Shown: positions 1 to 11,031 of the stretch, piece after piece
How positions within the stretch are numbered: position 1 is the stretch's first letter
Layout of the letters: the number at the start of each line of letters is the position of its first letter
DNA from: Volutella citrinella
Taxonomy: Eukaryota; Ascomycota; Sordariomycetes; Hypocreales; Nectriaceae
NCBI GenBank assembly: GCA_034401135.1
Contig: JAWZSP010000007.1
Location: 1,116,001 to 1,180,000, forward strand
DNA length: 64,000 nt
Reading direction: 5' to 3'
Notes under the pieces: model-generated
Databases searched by the model: none
Seen by the model: the letters and a program-made list of their open reading frames with translations, nothing else
Told to the model about the DNA's origin: nothing
Program-made: the position numbers and the translations under genes

Positions 1-685
1 CGATTTCCCCGCTTCAAAGACCCTCCAGTTCCAACCAGGAAACGCGAACTGCTTGGCAGACGCGCTACGGCAGTTTGGGGCTGCATCCCGCCGACTGTGG
101 GGTTGCGAGAGGAGGGCGCTGGCCGTGGCAAATGGCGAGCCAGGCATTAGGAATTATACTGGGTCGGCATCACTTATCACATTGGTTGGGCTGTTCAACA
201 CCATGGTGGCGCCCTCTGCGGACAGGACGACACCATCACGCCAGCCTCACGATTATGCGTCCGGGGTTTGATTGTCACCCTCCATGTCTTGTGTAGTTGT
301 ATATGGAAGGCGCGCCGCCACTCTGTGTTGCTTGGGTTTACTGGGGAGGTTAAAGGGATGAACGGTGCGTGAGGGGGTTGTCCACGTCGTGAAACCGAAA
401 CCGCCGAGAGAGAAGGATTCATCATCAAGTAAGTTTCATGAGCGAGGAGTAAGAAACGCCTTTGAAAGCATGTCCTTCCTCCATAGAACACGGCTTGGTT
501 ACTTGGTGTATGTCCAAGAGCCGAAATTGGTGAGCGGGCAGAACTATTCTGTTTCTAGGAAACAAGTTGTATTAGGCTATGTCATTCCAAATATGGCCAC
601 TTGATTTATATTGCATCAAAGCGGTGTCTGCCGCGCCATAGTTGAGCATTTGCTCCCTTCATTTGTTTTGTTTGACCTTCTCACC
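1..685. other. Intergenic, no gene seen
   Basis: Left edge of the window, ending at the stop codon of the four-TM gene on the minus strand. Short open frames occur on both strands but none has recognisable protein features, splice structure or biased codon use. It probably holds the 3' untranslated region of the minus-strand gene. Confidence 0.5.
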
Positions 686-1865
686 TCAATCGATGTATCT
701 GCTGCCGTTCTTCTGCTCCTCCCTCGCGTCGGCCCGTCCATCGTCTTGCTCAAAGGATCCCCGCTCGAGTCTCTGCTCCTCTGGGGCAGCCCCTAGCTTC
801 CTGCTCTGGCGATATTTGAGGAAGATGCACACAGTGCTCATGATGGTGCACAGCCACGCGCCAAACAGGGCCTGATCCATCCTGCTACCCCGATGGGTGT
901 TCATCTTGAGGCCCTCAGGTAGATCCTTGTCCAAGTACGAGAGCATCTTGACCAGCAGACGACAGGCAATGCCGACCTGAAAGGCCGGTGCGCCAAAGGC
1001 GAAGACCATGCAGCCCCAGTACGTCAGGCGGACACGGTCCCAGACAAAGTCATCTAGCTTCTCCAACTGCTCCTTTGTGCCGCGAGGGCAGGGGCAAAAG
1101 CGCTTAAGGATCAGACATCGACACTTCATCCAGTGCGGCTTGTAGACGATCAGATACTCGTTGAGCAGGGTCATGCTGGAGAGGAACACGGCAAGGACGA
1201 GCGAGAAGTTTAGCAGGCGGGTGATGGTACTGAAATGATCAATGACGGGCGTTGAAAAGTCCGAGTACGCCTTGAACCACTCCCTGGTGCAGTCGTGGGG
1301 CGCGTCTCTCACTTTGCCGGAGCATTCCAGGCCTGCCACGGCACCAATCTTGTACATGTCCTCGGAAAAGGTCGATGTAGGGAAGAGGCCTTTGCGCATG
1401 GCTCCGGCATTGGGCGTGCCAGTAGGCGCACCGGGGTACTCCCACACGAGGTAGCCAAGGAACCAGTGAATGTGGACCAGGAAGTCGGTGGTCGCGTTGT
1501 TGGACACAACTCCATCAAACTGCAATATCGGGCGTCAGTCGGGTGTTCAGTGGGCTAAACGAGTAAATTGCGACACACAGCCCCTGTGCGCAGAGGGGCG
1601 CAGGGGCGGGCAGCCAGGGCAGGACAAGGCGCTGCGCGGCGTGTAGTGCAGGGCAGGACGAGACGGGAATGGGGCAGAGCAGCACACGTACAGAAACAAG
1701 GGATAGGTCCTTCATCATGGCCTTTTGGGGTACACCATCGCGGCTGTGGGTGAGGGCGATGCCTGCGAAGATCACCATCATGCCCAGCAGTGTCGAGACG
1801 ACGCCGCCAGCGATGGCGGCTGTGCGCAGGCCATCGGTGAAACGCTTGCGCGAGATTTTGGCCAT
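686..1865 (-). CDS. Putative four-transmembrane protein, function unknown
   Basis: Two exons, 1865-1692 and 1519-686, joined across a 172-nt intron with a GTACGT donor and a TTGCAG acceptor; the product is 335 aa. Start chosen at the ATG that opens MAKISRKRF, just before the first membrane segment. Hydrophobic segments lie near residues 15-40, 160-182, 225-249 and 274-294. Between the first two is a long loop with a potential N-glycosylation site (NAT, about residue 66) and two cysteines (about 123 and 135), so this loop is probably extracytoplasmic. A CRC...CPC cysteine cluster follows TM2 (about 191-202). The tail is charged, rich in Glu, Arg and Asp. I do not recognise the family; general resemblance is to fungal plasma-membrane tetraspan proteins, but no diagnostic motif is visible. 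Confidence 0.7.
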
Positions 1866-4324
1866 TGCGACGTTGGCGCAGTGCGATGCGGTGCGGTGCG
1901 GCAGGTTTGATGAAGGAGGGAAATGCCACGCTGGAAGGGAAGGAATGGGAATAGGATTGCAGCCATAGATTTTTGGCAATTAGCAGAACGACTACGCTGG
2001 TTGGTGCCGGGCTTCTCCCTTCGCCAGGACGGGCTCTGACTCCCTTTGCTCTCGGGGAGCTCGTGTGGTGGCTGCAATGCTAGCAATAATAATAGCAGGA
2101 ATTGCCGAATGGGGCACCAGGGAGGAATTTGTCCCATGTATTTTGGCCACTTCCAGCTTAGCCCGCTTACCCGCCTTGTTGCCCCCTCGTAAGGAAGGGC
2201 ACCTATCCACACCTGGCAATGGCGAAAAGCTTCCCAGGGTTTCTGGTGCTGGCACTCTACTCCACCTCGCTGTAACTGCGGGTGCGGCCGCCCTCCAGGG
2301 GACTTGCAAGCGAGGTCTGTCAGGGCTGCTGTGGCCTGGGGGTCGAGAGTGTTGGGGGGACTGACAAAGCCTTGCATGTCAGGACTGGACCTGATCCGTC
2401 CTAACAGTAAGTGTGGGTTGCGTTAAGGTAAGGTACCCTTCACATTGAAATGGGGCTGCATAATAATAAATTGACTGCTCCGACGACTGAGCCAGTTGGA
2501 CACATGGAATTCAATGCTATTGTCACTCAATGTCGGGAAATGATAGGCAATGCGGGCGACTCAGGAGCTATTGGCTCCAGACTTCAGCTTCAGACGCCAA
2601 ATGTCACACTATCAGGCGGCTAAGCCTGCCAACTGCCGAATAGGGGGCACATTAGGGAAGTTTATTCTACACGCTGCAGCTTATAATTTCTGCGTCTATG
2701 CCGGATCCATGGCCCAGGGCTGGTTTCAACTGCTGGCCCCCCCTTTGGAAGGTTTGCTACATTTTCGCCCCATCACAGCCAGAGAGGTAGGGCGCTTAAT
2801 ATTATTAGTCGCCCCTCTCCCGAGGAAAGCATCGTGAAGTCGCCTCGCTGCATTGGGCCAACATGCAATCTCGTTTACACGAACTGTCAGGTGTCATCTG
2901 GCGGGGTATGGCCCGTCATACGGGACAGCTCTTCCACCTCATCATTGGTAATACAAGGTCTGAGTCGACACGCGACGATGACGGCTTAAGTGATGCCATG
3001 TATTACCCCAACCCATACATCTCTCCTTTTTGGGGCTTTGACGCTCGGGACGAGTGATCGATCGCCTGCACAGCGCACCAACAACTTGGTTTGAGTCCGG
3101 GAGCTGCGGGGTGGGCTCGGATCAGGATCCGGATTGGCGGTGTTGTAGGGCAAACAGGGAGGGGATATTGGCGAATATAGGGTGTTCCAGCGTGTTTGGA
3201 TCGATCCGTCCCCGCGACGGCGATCACTGCCAGGTGTTGAGAAACGTCGCTCGCTACTCTTCTTTCCCCTTTCCTCTTGTTTCCATCCATTCTCCATCGC
3301 ACCTACGTGCTCCGTCGTTCTAGAACCACAGGGCCCATGGGGTCATGACCCGCAGGCGACAAAGGATCATCACGCTCCCCGGTGGTTCTGATTACCTGAC
3401 TGCCAGCCCAGATGGGGCGACGCGCCAAAGAGGTGCTCCTCCTTGCAATATCGCCAGCGGTAGCGAAGCAGAGCTTAAAATGAAACTGTTGGATGGGCTG
3501 TACGCGGATATGTGCAATATTACCCAGAGGGCGGGCCGTATTCCAGCGACCCGGCCCTCCCCTGCTGACAGGAAGGGCCTGGAAAACTCGGAAAAGGGTA
3601 TGAAACCATCACCACGGGGTGAATTGGCAGGCCGATGCCACGCGATCTAACCCGCATCCAGCATCACCAGCCGTCGCAGGTCCACCCTCGTGAGCCCATT
3701 CACGCGCTTCGACCTGCAGATGGACCCCAGGCTGGGGAGTTGCACAGGGTGAGTCGGTCGCCCGGCCACATCCAGACAAGCGAGGAGCCCGAACGCCCTC
3801 CCCACCCCGGCCAGGCGACCGGGGCATGAAACGCCTCAACCACAATTGTCTGCCAACTCCCCCGTCTGCAGGCGTTTGATGTTAATAACACGGCCCAGCG
3901 ACCCACGACCGGGCTCAGCAGAGTTATTCTAATATGGAACAGTGTAGTTTTTCCATCACTTGGTGATGGCAGGCATCGATCCGTGCTTACCGGGCCCGGG
4001 GATGCTCGGGGGGAGGGGGGAGGAGGGCTCCGCCAAGGCCGTCGCCTTTAAAACCGACATGTCGCGGCCTCATCGACCACAGAATGGAGAGTTAGAGAGA
4101 CACCTGCTTCACTCTGCGAGTTTGGATTCTGACCTGGTGTCACAATTCCGTTCATTCATTTTCTATTTTCGCCCTTCGCTTGACTTGACTTGACTTGACG
4201 TGACGTTCTTTACCGTCTAACCAAGATCTACACACACTCATTACTTCTGACATCTTGTCTATATCCAAAGTCGCAAAAAGATTCCCTCCCCAGCCGATTC
4301 TTTCGATCCCGATATCTGTTCAAA
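1866..4324. other. Intergenic, 2.5 kb, promoter region on both sides
   Basis: Divergent upstream region shared by the four-TM gene (-) and the secreted propeller-like gene (+). The open frames in it look random. Just before the plus-strand gene there is a short TTGAC pentanucleotide tract (about 4179-4204) and a CT-rich leader. Nothing else identified. Confidence 0.5.
4179..4204. repeat. TTGAC microsatellite
   Basis: About five tandem TTGAC units, the last with a G substitution, in the probable 5' untranslated region of the downstream secreted protein gene. Simple tandem repeat; no function inferred. Confidence 0.7.
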
Positions 4325-6377
4325 ATGGTCCGAAGCATCTTTGCTATCGCGTCCAGCCTGGCGCTGGCCGCAGCCCAGCTCTCCTCCTCCTCCCTCGAGA
4401 CTTTCGTCGATTCTCTCACCCTTGGCGGCTCCTTCAACCCCGTCAAGGAGGCATACTGGACCGGCCTGCCCCACCATCGCCGAACCCCCTTCGCCGTCTC
4501 CCCCGACGGCAAGTCTGCCTTCCTTGCATACCTGGACTCTAGCGAGACGGGCGTGCACGTCCAGGGTGTTGACCCCACCACCTTCAAGGCTGTCGGCGAT
4601 GTCGTCACCATCAAGAACGGCAAGGAGGCCGGTGGTCTCGTTGCCCACAACGATGGTTTCGCTCTTCTGACCAACGAGCTTGTGTCCGGCGACGGCACCC
4701 AGCCTCTACCCGTCCTCTACCGCTACACCAGCGGCAAGGAGACTTTCCGCACCCTGCTCGGCGGAAAGGGCATCGACTCCGACAACAGCCTCGCCTCCCC
4801 CGATATCAACGGTGACCTCGTCTTCTCCGAGAAGGCCGGTTACTATGCCGCCTACATTGTTGTCACCAGCTACGGCGGCTCCGCCTCCGGCCACTTTGGT
4901 GATGCTATCCGCTACGTCAACACCCAGGGCAAGCTCGAGACCATCCGGGGCGCCTCCTCCTCCTGGGGCTGCTCGCACAACACTGTAAGTGATATACTGA
5001 GTCGCGTCTCTGACGTGCCCATTCTAACCAGTTTTCAAGGGTATCGCTTTCGAGGAGGCCGATGCGGCTCCCTTCGCCAGTATCTGTGCCGAAGACCAGG
5101 GTGCCATCTGGCTCAACACCGAGACCCAGGGCATGGGCAACAACGGAGTCAAGATCTCCAACGAGCACGTTATCAACGGTGCCAGCAACGAGCCCATGGG
5201 TGGAATGAGCGGTTCCTACAGCTCTCTGGCCCGCTTCATCGGCTCCGACTCTTACATCTTCTCCTGGGTCTCCCGTGGTGCCAAGGACCTCACTCTCAAC
5301 GACTGGATGGGCGCCGGCTACACCAAGTCTGCCCAGCGCACCGAGAACCGCAACGTCGCCATCGCCATCATGTCCGATAAGAAGACTCTCCTCGGTGAGC
5401 AGGCTACCTCCCAGGTCGGTGCCGCCGACGGTGACAAGCAGGTCAACTGGATCACCCAGGGTGCCAACGACTGCTCCAACGCCCACGCCGCCTCCTTCTC
5501 CAGCGACCGCGCCCTCATCACATGGGAGGAGATCTCCAGCCCCAAGTGCACCAACGAGGCCATGGGCTGCTCCGGAGCCTTTGCCGGCACCAAGTTCCAG
5601 CTCGTCGACAGCAAGGGTGCCAAGGTCGGCGATGTCGTCTCCTCGGACAACACCTACGTCGCCGGTGACATGGTTACCGTCTCCCAGGGCCGTATCTGCT
5701 GGCCCTATGTCAACATGAAGTGGGACCTCAGCGGACCCGTCAGGGGCGGCTCTGCCAGCAAGATCTCCTTCGCCTGCATGAACCTCAGCGGCAGCGGCAC
5801 CGCCAACCCTTCCAGCGGCGGCTCCGGATCCTCGCCCGCCGAGACCCAGCCCGCTGCCACCAAGAGCGCCGACTCCCAGACCACTGCCGCTGCCCCCGAG
5901 CCCGTGAAGTCGGCCGACCCCGTTGGCGAGTCCGTCGCTGACAACACCGCCGTCGCTGACAACACCGCCGTTGCTGACAACACCGCTGCCGAGACCCCCA
6001 TCGTTCTTCTTCCCTCTACCCTCATCTCCGTGACCCGTGGTGCTGCTACCCAGTCTGACTCCGGCGCCAGCCCCGCCGAGTCCAACCAGCCCGATGAGTC
6101 CGTCGAGCAGCCCACCGGTGCCCAGGAGCCCCCCGCCGTCACCTCTGCCCCCGCCTCCTCCGAGACCGACGAGGCCTGCAACGAGGAGAACGCCGAGTCT
6201 GGCGCTGCTCCCGCCCAGACTGAGAAGCCCTCCGTGACCAAGCAGAACCCCCGACCCACCAACACCCGTGGAGGTGGCAAGGGACAGGGCGGCAAGGGCG
6301 GCAACAAGACGTGCGTTCCCCGTACCGTCACCAAGACCGTCTACGTGACTGCCTCTGCCGCGCCTCTTCGCTTTTGA
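4325..6377 (+). CDS. Secreted, wall-associated propeller-like protein with Ser/Thr/Pro-rich tail
   Basis: Exons 4325-4984 and 5040-6377 flank a 55-nt intron (GTAAGT donor, TTCAAG acceptor), giving 665 aa. Context of the start is CAAAATGG. Residues 1-17 form a signal peptide (hydrophobic core then AAAQ). The body (about 20-490) has repeated segments of the type DGKSAFLAYLDS and GDAIRYVN, suggesting a beta-propeller-like fold; this is inference from pattern. After about residue 490 the chain is low-complexity Ser/Thr/Pro/Ala, with three exact VADNTA units (18 nt each, 5934-5987). The C-terminus carries a basic Gly-Lys stretch and the motif TVTKTVYVTA, common in fungal wall and GPI-type proteins, but no clear GPI hydrophobic tail ends the protein. 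Likely exported and wall-bound; enzymatic activity unknown. Confidence 0.85.
5934..5987 (+). repeat. Three 18-nt in-frame tandem repeats (VADNTA)
   Basis: Three consecutive 18-nt units inside the low-complexity tail of the secreted protein gene; the third differs only by synonymous changes. Each unit keeps the reading frame, so copy number can vary without frameshift. Confidence 0.9.
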
Positions 6378-9171
6378 AGGCATAGCAGTGGAAGAGTATC
6401 TGTCTGAGTAGTTACGCAGCTTAGAGGATAATCAAAGAACTTTTTTTTTTTTCATTCACCTTCTTGTATATATCGCGGATTTGCAGCTCCCAGGTTCCCA
6501 TGTCGAGACATCTCAATAAAAATTTCGTGGGCCATCACATTACGACTTTACATGTGTTGTACTTTTTTCATGCCATGACCAGTGACTGGGTGTAACAGCA
6601 GATAAGGGTGTCGGTGACGGAGCTTGATGGTGCCAGTAAGCAAACTGAGAGTTGTGGCTGCTTGGTAAAGTCGAAAGTAACTACAGACATGGCTGATCTG
6701 GCGGAGGCATTCTCGGATGACAGTTTGCAGCGACCGGCAGGCATCGAGGATGTGGCTTGTCAGGATCGCTAGTGTCCATGAAACAGAAAGCTCCTGGCAG
6801 GTAATTGAGTTTCGGTGTAAATGCATTCGGCCATCATCACATGGAGCTAGCTCAATCGCCCTCTGACAACATCATCTCTTGCGAATGCATACCTGCACAA
6901 AGTACTTTGTCGGTCCTTCATGACGATGCCAGCCGTGATCGGATCCAGACATGCCGATCTTCCTTGTAGTCAATCACTCGGCAGGCCCAGCATGGTTTTG
7001 CTCTGGCACCGGCCCCTTAATGTCACCCAACCCTCGCCGGGACGGACCCACCTGACCCGGACGGAGGGCCGGCCGTGTGCCGACGGTTTCCTGTCAGGGT
7101 AATCCGCGCGGGGCGCGGGACAGGATCGGCGGATTCCGTCCGTCACAGCTGCAGCAGTCTGGTGAACAATCCTTCGTGCGTCACATACAACGCACAGCGT
7201 GCATCCTAGCAGGGACAGAATAGCACCCCCATTACAAATCAGGCCATGGCCAGCTCGAGATTGGCTAGATGCACAGGAGCCCGCGCAGGCCTCCCCCCCT
7301 TCTTTACTAGCTGGCTTCGCTTTTGGTTGTATGCCCCCGGAATGTGCTGGCTTGCCTGCTGGTGCGCTAACGCAAGGGGATAGCTAAGGACGCTCTCACT
7401 GGCCACCGTGGGCATGGTGGCTTGGATATCATAGCCAAGACCTGCCGCCCAGACAGAGCGTACGAATATTGATTTCTGTGGCTTGCTGCGGTGTGGTATC
7501 TTGTGATCTCGTGCAAGTTTTCCCTAGTGTTGGCGATCCTGTCTGAATGGCCCCAAGCCGTTTGAATAGCGCCCGCGCCTGTCGAGTCCACTTGTCTAGA
7601 CGCGGGGGGCCACCATCTTTGCCATCCACATCCTGCATGGCATCGGGAGCGCATCGGCAGAGGTGACAATCAGCATGTTTCTCGGACACGGCAGCTGTTT
7701 GCCGAGGATGCCAGCTGTCGTAGAGAATGGCGCCTGCCACCGACCGCCTTTGTTGTGATGCTTTCATGCGCAGATGCTACACCACAGATCATCACAGTTG
7801 CATGCCGCTACTCCGCCATGGCGTGGTTTTGTGTACTATGTAGGCTCTCACCGTTTCAGCGTTCCGCGGCACCCGGGAGGGGACTGGTAGCAATTCTAGT
7901 TGCTCTGGCACACACTGACCAAGAAGCACGAAATAATGCATGAGCAACTGCCTTTACTATTTGTAATGCAAATGCTTGGAGTCACCAGCGGTTCGCAGCC
8001 GATAGTGTTCTCGTTACGTAGTTGCTTGGTTGGGACAGAAAAGAAGGAAGTCCGGCAACAGGAGCTATCCAGAATGGGGCATCGCGGATCAGCTTGTCTC
8101 GGGCCCCCACACGGCGGCATATGACTCCTGAGTGCGTCCTGACTCAACTCCGGATTTCGAGTCTATGGTTGCAGATAAGGCAGAGGCGTCGTCCAATAAC
8201 GCCCGCTACCCGGATATGGACTGCTTTTGTCTCCAAGGCACCCCCGACTGTAGGCCGCAGCAGCATGGCGGTGCTGGACGGTCAACTGGTGGGGAGGCCA
8301 ACTCGAGCGAACTCGCCTGAGCCACAGCGGTATAAGGTTAATAGCAACTCTATATTTTCGTAACGGGGCGGCATGATAGAAGACGAGAATGATGTTGGGA
8401 TATGGAAAACATGAATAAAGCACTCCGTTTCCCGCACCCACCGCAGACCGGGCAGCGTCAGGAACTTATCAACCAGCCGATCAATCATCAAAACGTCGTG
8501 ACATCGGCGTCCAAGTTACTGTTGCCGTGGCGTCACTGGTGGCCGGGCCGAGTCCGGGCTGCTCGTTGTGATCTGATCGGCATTGCGCAGTGGGACCCCC
8601 TTGGCACGCCAGCCTCACCAGACCACCAGAGTCACCCTGTCTGTCGTGGGAGGGCAAAAAGGCCGCTTGGCTCCAGCTCCCCCGCATTTTCCCTCGTCGC
8701 GAAGCCGAGACGGGGCGGTCACTTGTGCTGTCGCAATGGCCCGCGGCGAGTGCAAAAAAAGCGCCCACACCCCCCAACCCGGACGTCCTGACGCATTTTC
8801 GTACGTTTACGACGTCCACCTCATTTTCGAACCGTTTTTTTTTTCCCTTTTCCCACCCTGCTACCGCAAACCCGCGCATTCGAGGCTCTCTTGACATCGC
8901 CCGCTCCCTTCCCCTTGTCTCGTTCTGGGCTGTCGCTGCTTCGACGCCGACTCCCCCCTCCAGTGCGCCGGCCGGCCCAACACCACATCGTCTCTCGCCT
9001 CAGCTCACTCTCGGACGGCCGCAACCGCTTATTCGCCGACCCCCCCTGCCGATCCTTTGGTGCGACCAGCGCCCACGCCGACTGTGCAGCGACATCACCT
9101 CCAAGGCGTCGCGACTGCGACAATCCCACCGCAACAGTCGTCGCTGAGGGCGGGTGCCCGTGTGTTCGACC
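6378..9171. other. Intergenic, 2.8 kb, no gene seen
   Basis: Holds the 3' region of the secreted protein gene and the promoter of the MFS permease. The final 350 nt before the permease ATG are CT-rich, with a long T/C run near 8835-8860, as in fungal leaders. No open frame here has convincing protein features. Confidence 0.5.
6515..6520 (+). terminator. Candidate poly(A) signal AATAAA
   Basis: AATAAA about 140 nt after the stop codon of the secreted protein gene, downstream of a T-rich tract (6441-6452). Position and context suit a fungal cleavage/polyadenylation signal, but it is a single hexamer. Confidence 0.5.
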
Positions 9172-11031
9172 ATGGCGGAACTTCCTCCTTCTGAGAAGAT
9201 GCACCGGCAGTTCCCGCCGCCGGTGGCCGAGGACGATGTCGATTCCACGCTGAATAAAAAGGTAGAGAAGAATTGCGCGCAAGTGTCTGCATAACCTGGG
9301 AACACCGCCTAATTGACTGATTTCCCTTCGCAAAACAGGACGAGATCAACGTATCCTACGATGTCGCTATGAGCCCGCTCGAAAAGGGCCTGCTGTGGAA
9401 GCAGGACCTGCGCATCATCCCGCTGTCGGCCGCCATCTACTTCCTCTGCTTCCTCGACCGCACCAACATCGGCAACGCCATGATCCTCAACTCGTCGACC
9501 AAGAACGACATGCAGCACGAGACCAACATGTCGGACCACCAGTTCGTCATCTCGCTCATGGTCTTCCTCGTCTCCTACGCCGTCTTCGAGGTCCCGAGCA
9601 ACATCCTCCTGAAGAAGCTGCGGCCCAGCCGGTGGCTGGCCTTCCTCATGTTCTGCTGGGGCGGCATGACCATTGCGACGGCCGGCACCAACAGCTTTGC
9701 CAGTGTCACAGCGGTGCGCTTCCTGTTGGGCACATTTGAGGCGGGCCTGTTCCCCGGTCTGGTGTATTACCTGACCTTTTGGTATCGACACGACGAGCGT
9801 AGTGTGAGGTAGGCATCTGTCAACGACAGCCCCCCCCCTCTTTGCCTTCTCTTATACGCGATGCAAGGTACTGACAATCCACTCTAGAGTTGCCTTCATC
9901 CTCGCGTCTGCAACCCTTGCAGGTGCAGTAAGTACCATATCCTCCCATGGGTGGCGCCCGAACCTGCATCGTACAGAGTGCTGACGTACATTTCCAGTTC
10001 GGCGGAGCCATCGCATACGGCATCGGCCATATGAACGGCGCTCGCGGACTGTCTGGATGGCAGTGGCTCTTCATCATCGAAGGCAAGGAGTCACGCGGCC
10101 CCAATCACCCTAACTTTTGTTTGCTGACTCTTGCACAGGTGTCCCATCTTGCCTGTCCGCCTTGCTTGTTCTCTTCTTCTTGCCCGATTACCCCGAGCGC
10201 GCGACTTGGTTGACGGAAGCCGAGAAGGACATGGCCATCCACCGTCTCTACTACGAAGGCTCCAAGGAGTCACACCCGGGTCTGAGCTGGGTGGAGGCCA
10301 AGGAGACGCTCAAGGATTGGCGACTGTACGCACACTACGCCATCTACTTCGCCGTTAGCCCGGCCTTTGCCAGCCTCAGCCTGTTTGCCCCCTCCATTGC
10401 CGTTGGTCTTGGCTACCTGGACCTGCAAGCGCAGCTCATGACCGTGCCGCCCTGGGCAATCGCATATGGTAGGCCATCCATCCTTCTTTTCTTCTATTCT
10501 CTTGGCCCTCTTATCTGTCCTTGCCTCGGTTATTGTGTACTAATCTTTACCTCCGCAGTTTGCCAAGTCCTGGTGGCTTGGTCAGCCGACCACTTCAACG
10601 CTCGCGGGGTGCACACGGCGGGCGCCGCCTTCATTGGCGCCATTGGCTTTATCCTTTCGGCTTCGCTCCCGCCCGATGCCTACGCTGGCCGGTACGGCGG
10701 GTTGATCCTGGCGACGGGAGGCTCCTTTGCCTGCATCCCGCCCATGCTCGGCTGGCTCAGCTCCAATGTCTTCACAACCGCCTCGACTGGTCTGGCTATT
10801 GCCATCAACGTCAGTCTCGGCGGCGGCATCGGGCAGATCCCCGGCGTGTGGATCTACCAGGCCGACGAGCGTGTCGACGGCTACCCGACCGGACACTGGA
10901 CCAACGCGGCGCTCCTGCTCTTTGTGTCGTTTGTGTCACTCGGCCTGCGGTTCTTCTATGGTTGGAAGAACAAACAGCTTCGCGCCTATGCCGAGAGCCA
11001 GGAAGTGCCGTATCGATGCTTCAAGCTATAG
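9172..11031 (+). CDS. MFS permease of the Dal5 / anion:cation symporter type
   Basis: Six exons: 9172-9261, 9339-9808, 9888-9927, 9998-10082, 10139-10468, 10559-11031; 495 aa. The intron at 10083-10138 has a GC donor (AG|GCAAGG) and an AG acceptor; removing it restores the family sequence WLFIIEGVPS. Twelve membrane helices are expected. Family hallmarks visible are LDRTNIGNA after TM1, FEVPSNILLKKLRPS in the first repeat, RFLLGTFEAGLFPGLVYYL, and GWQWLFIIEG before the central loop. These match the allantoate/nicotinate/vitamin permease branch (Dal5, Tna1, Vht1 types), which imports small organic anions by proton symport at the plasma membrane. The exact substrate cannot be read from sequence. 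No neighbouring metabolic enzyme helps to assign it. Confidence 0.93.

Noticed and set aside
4917..6383. 488-codon open frame on the minus strand opposite the secreted protein gene
   Set aside because: It is a mirror of strongly biased codons on the plus strand (Gly/Leu/Val-rich antisense translation). It has no domain and ignores the sense intron.
7367..7767. Two overlapping minus-strand frames of 100 and 112 codons
   Set aside because: They overlap in different frames and neither shows protein character.
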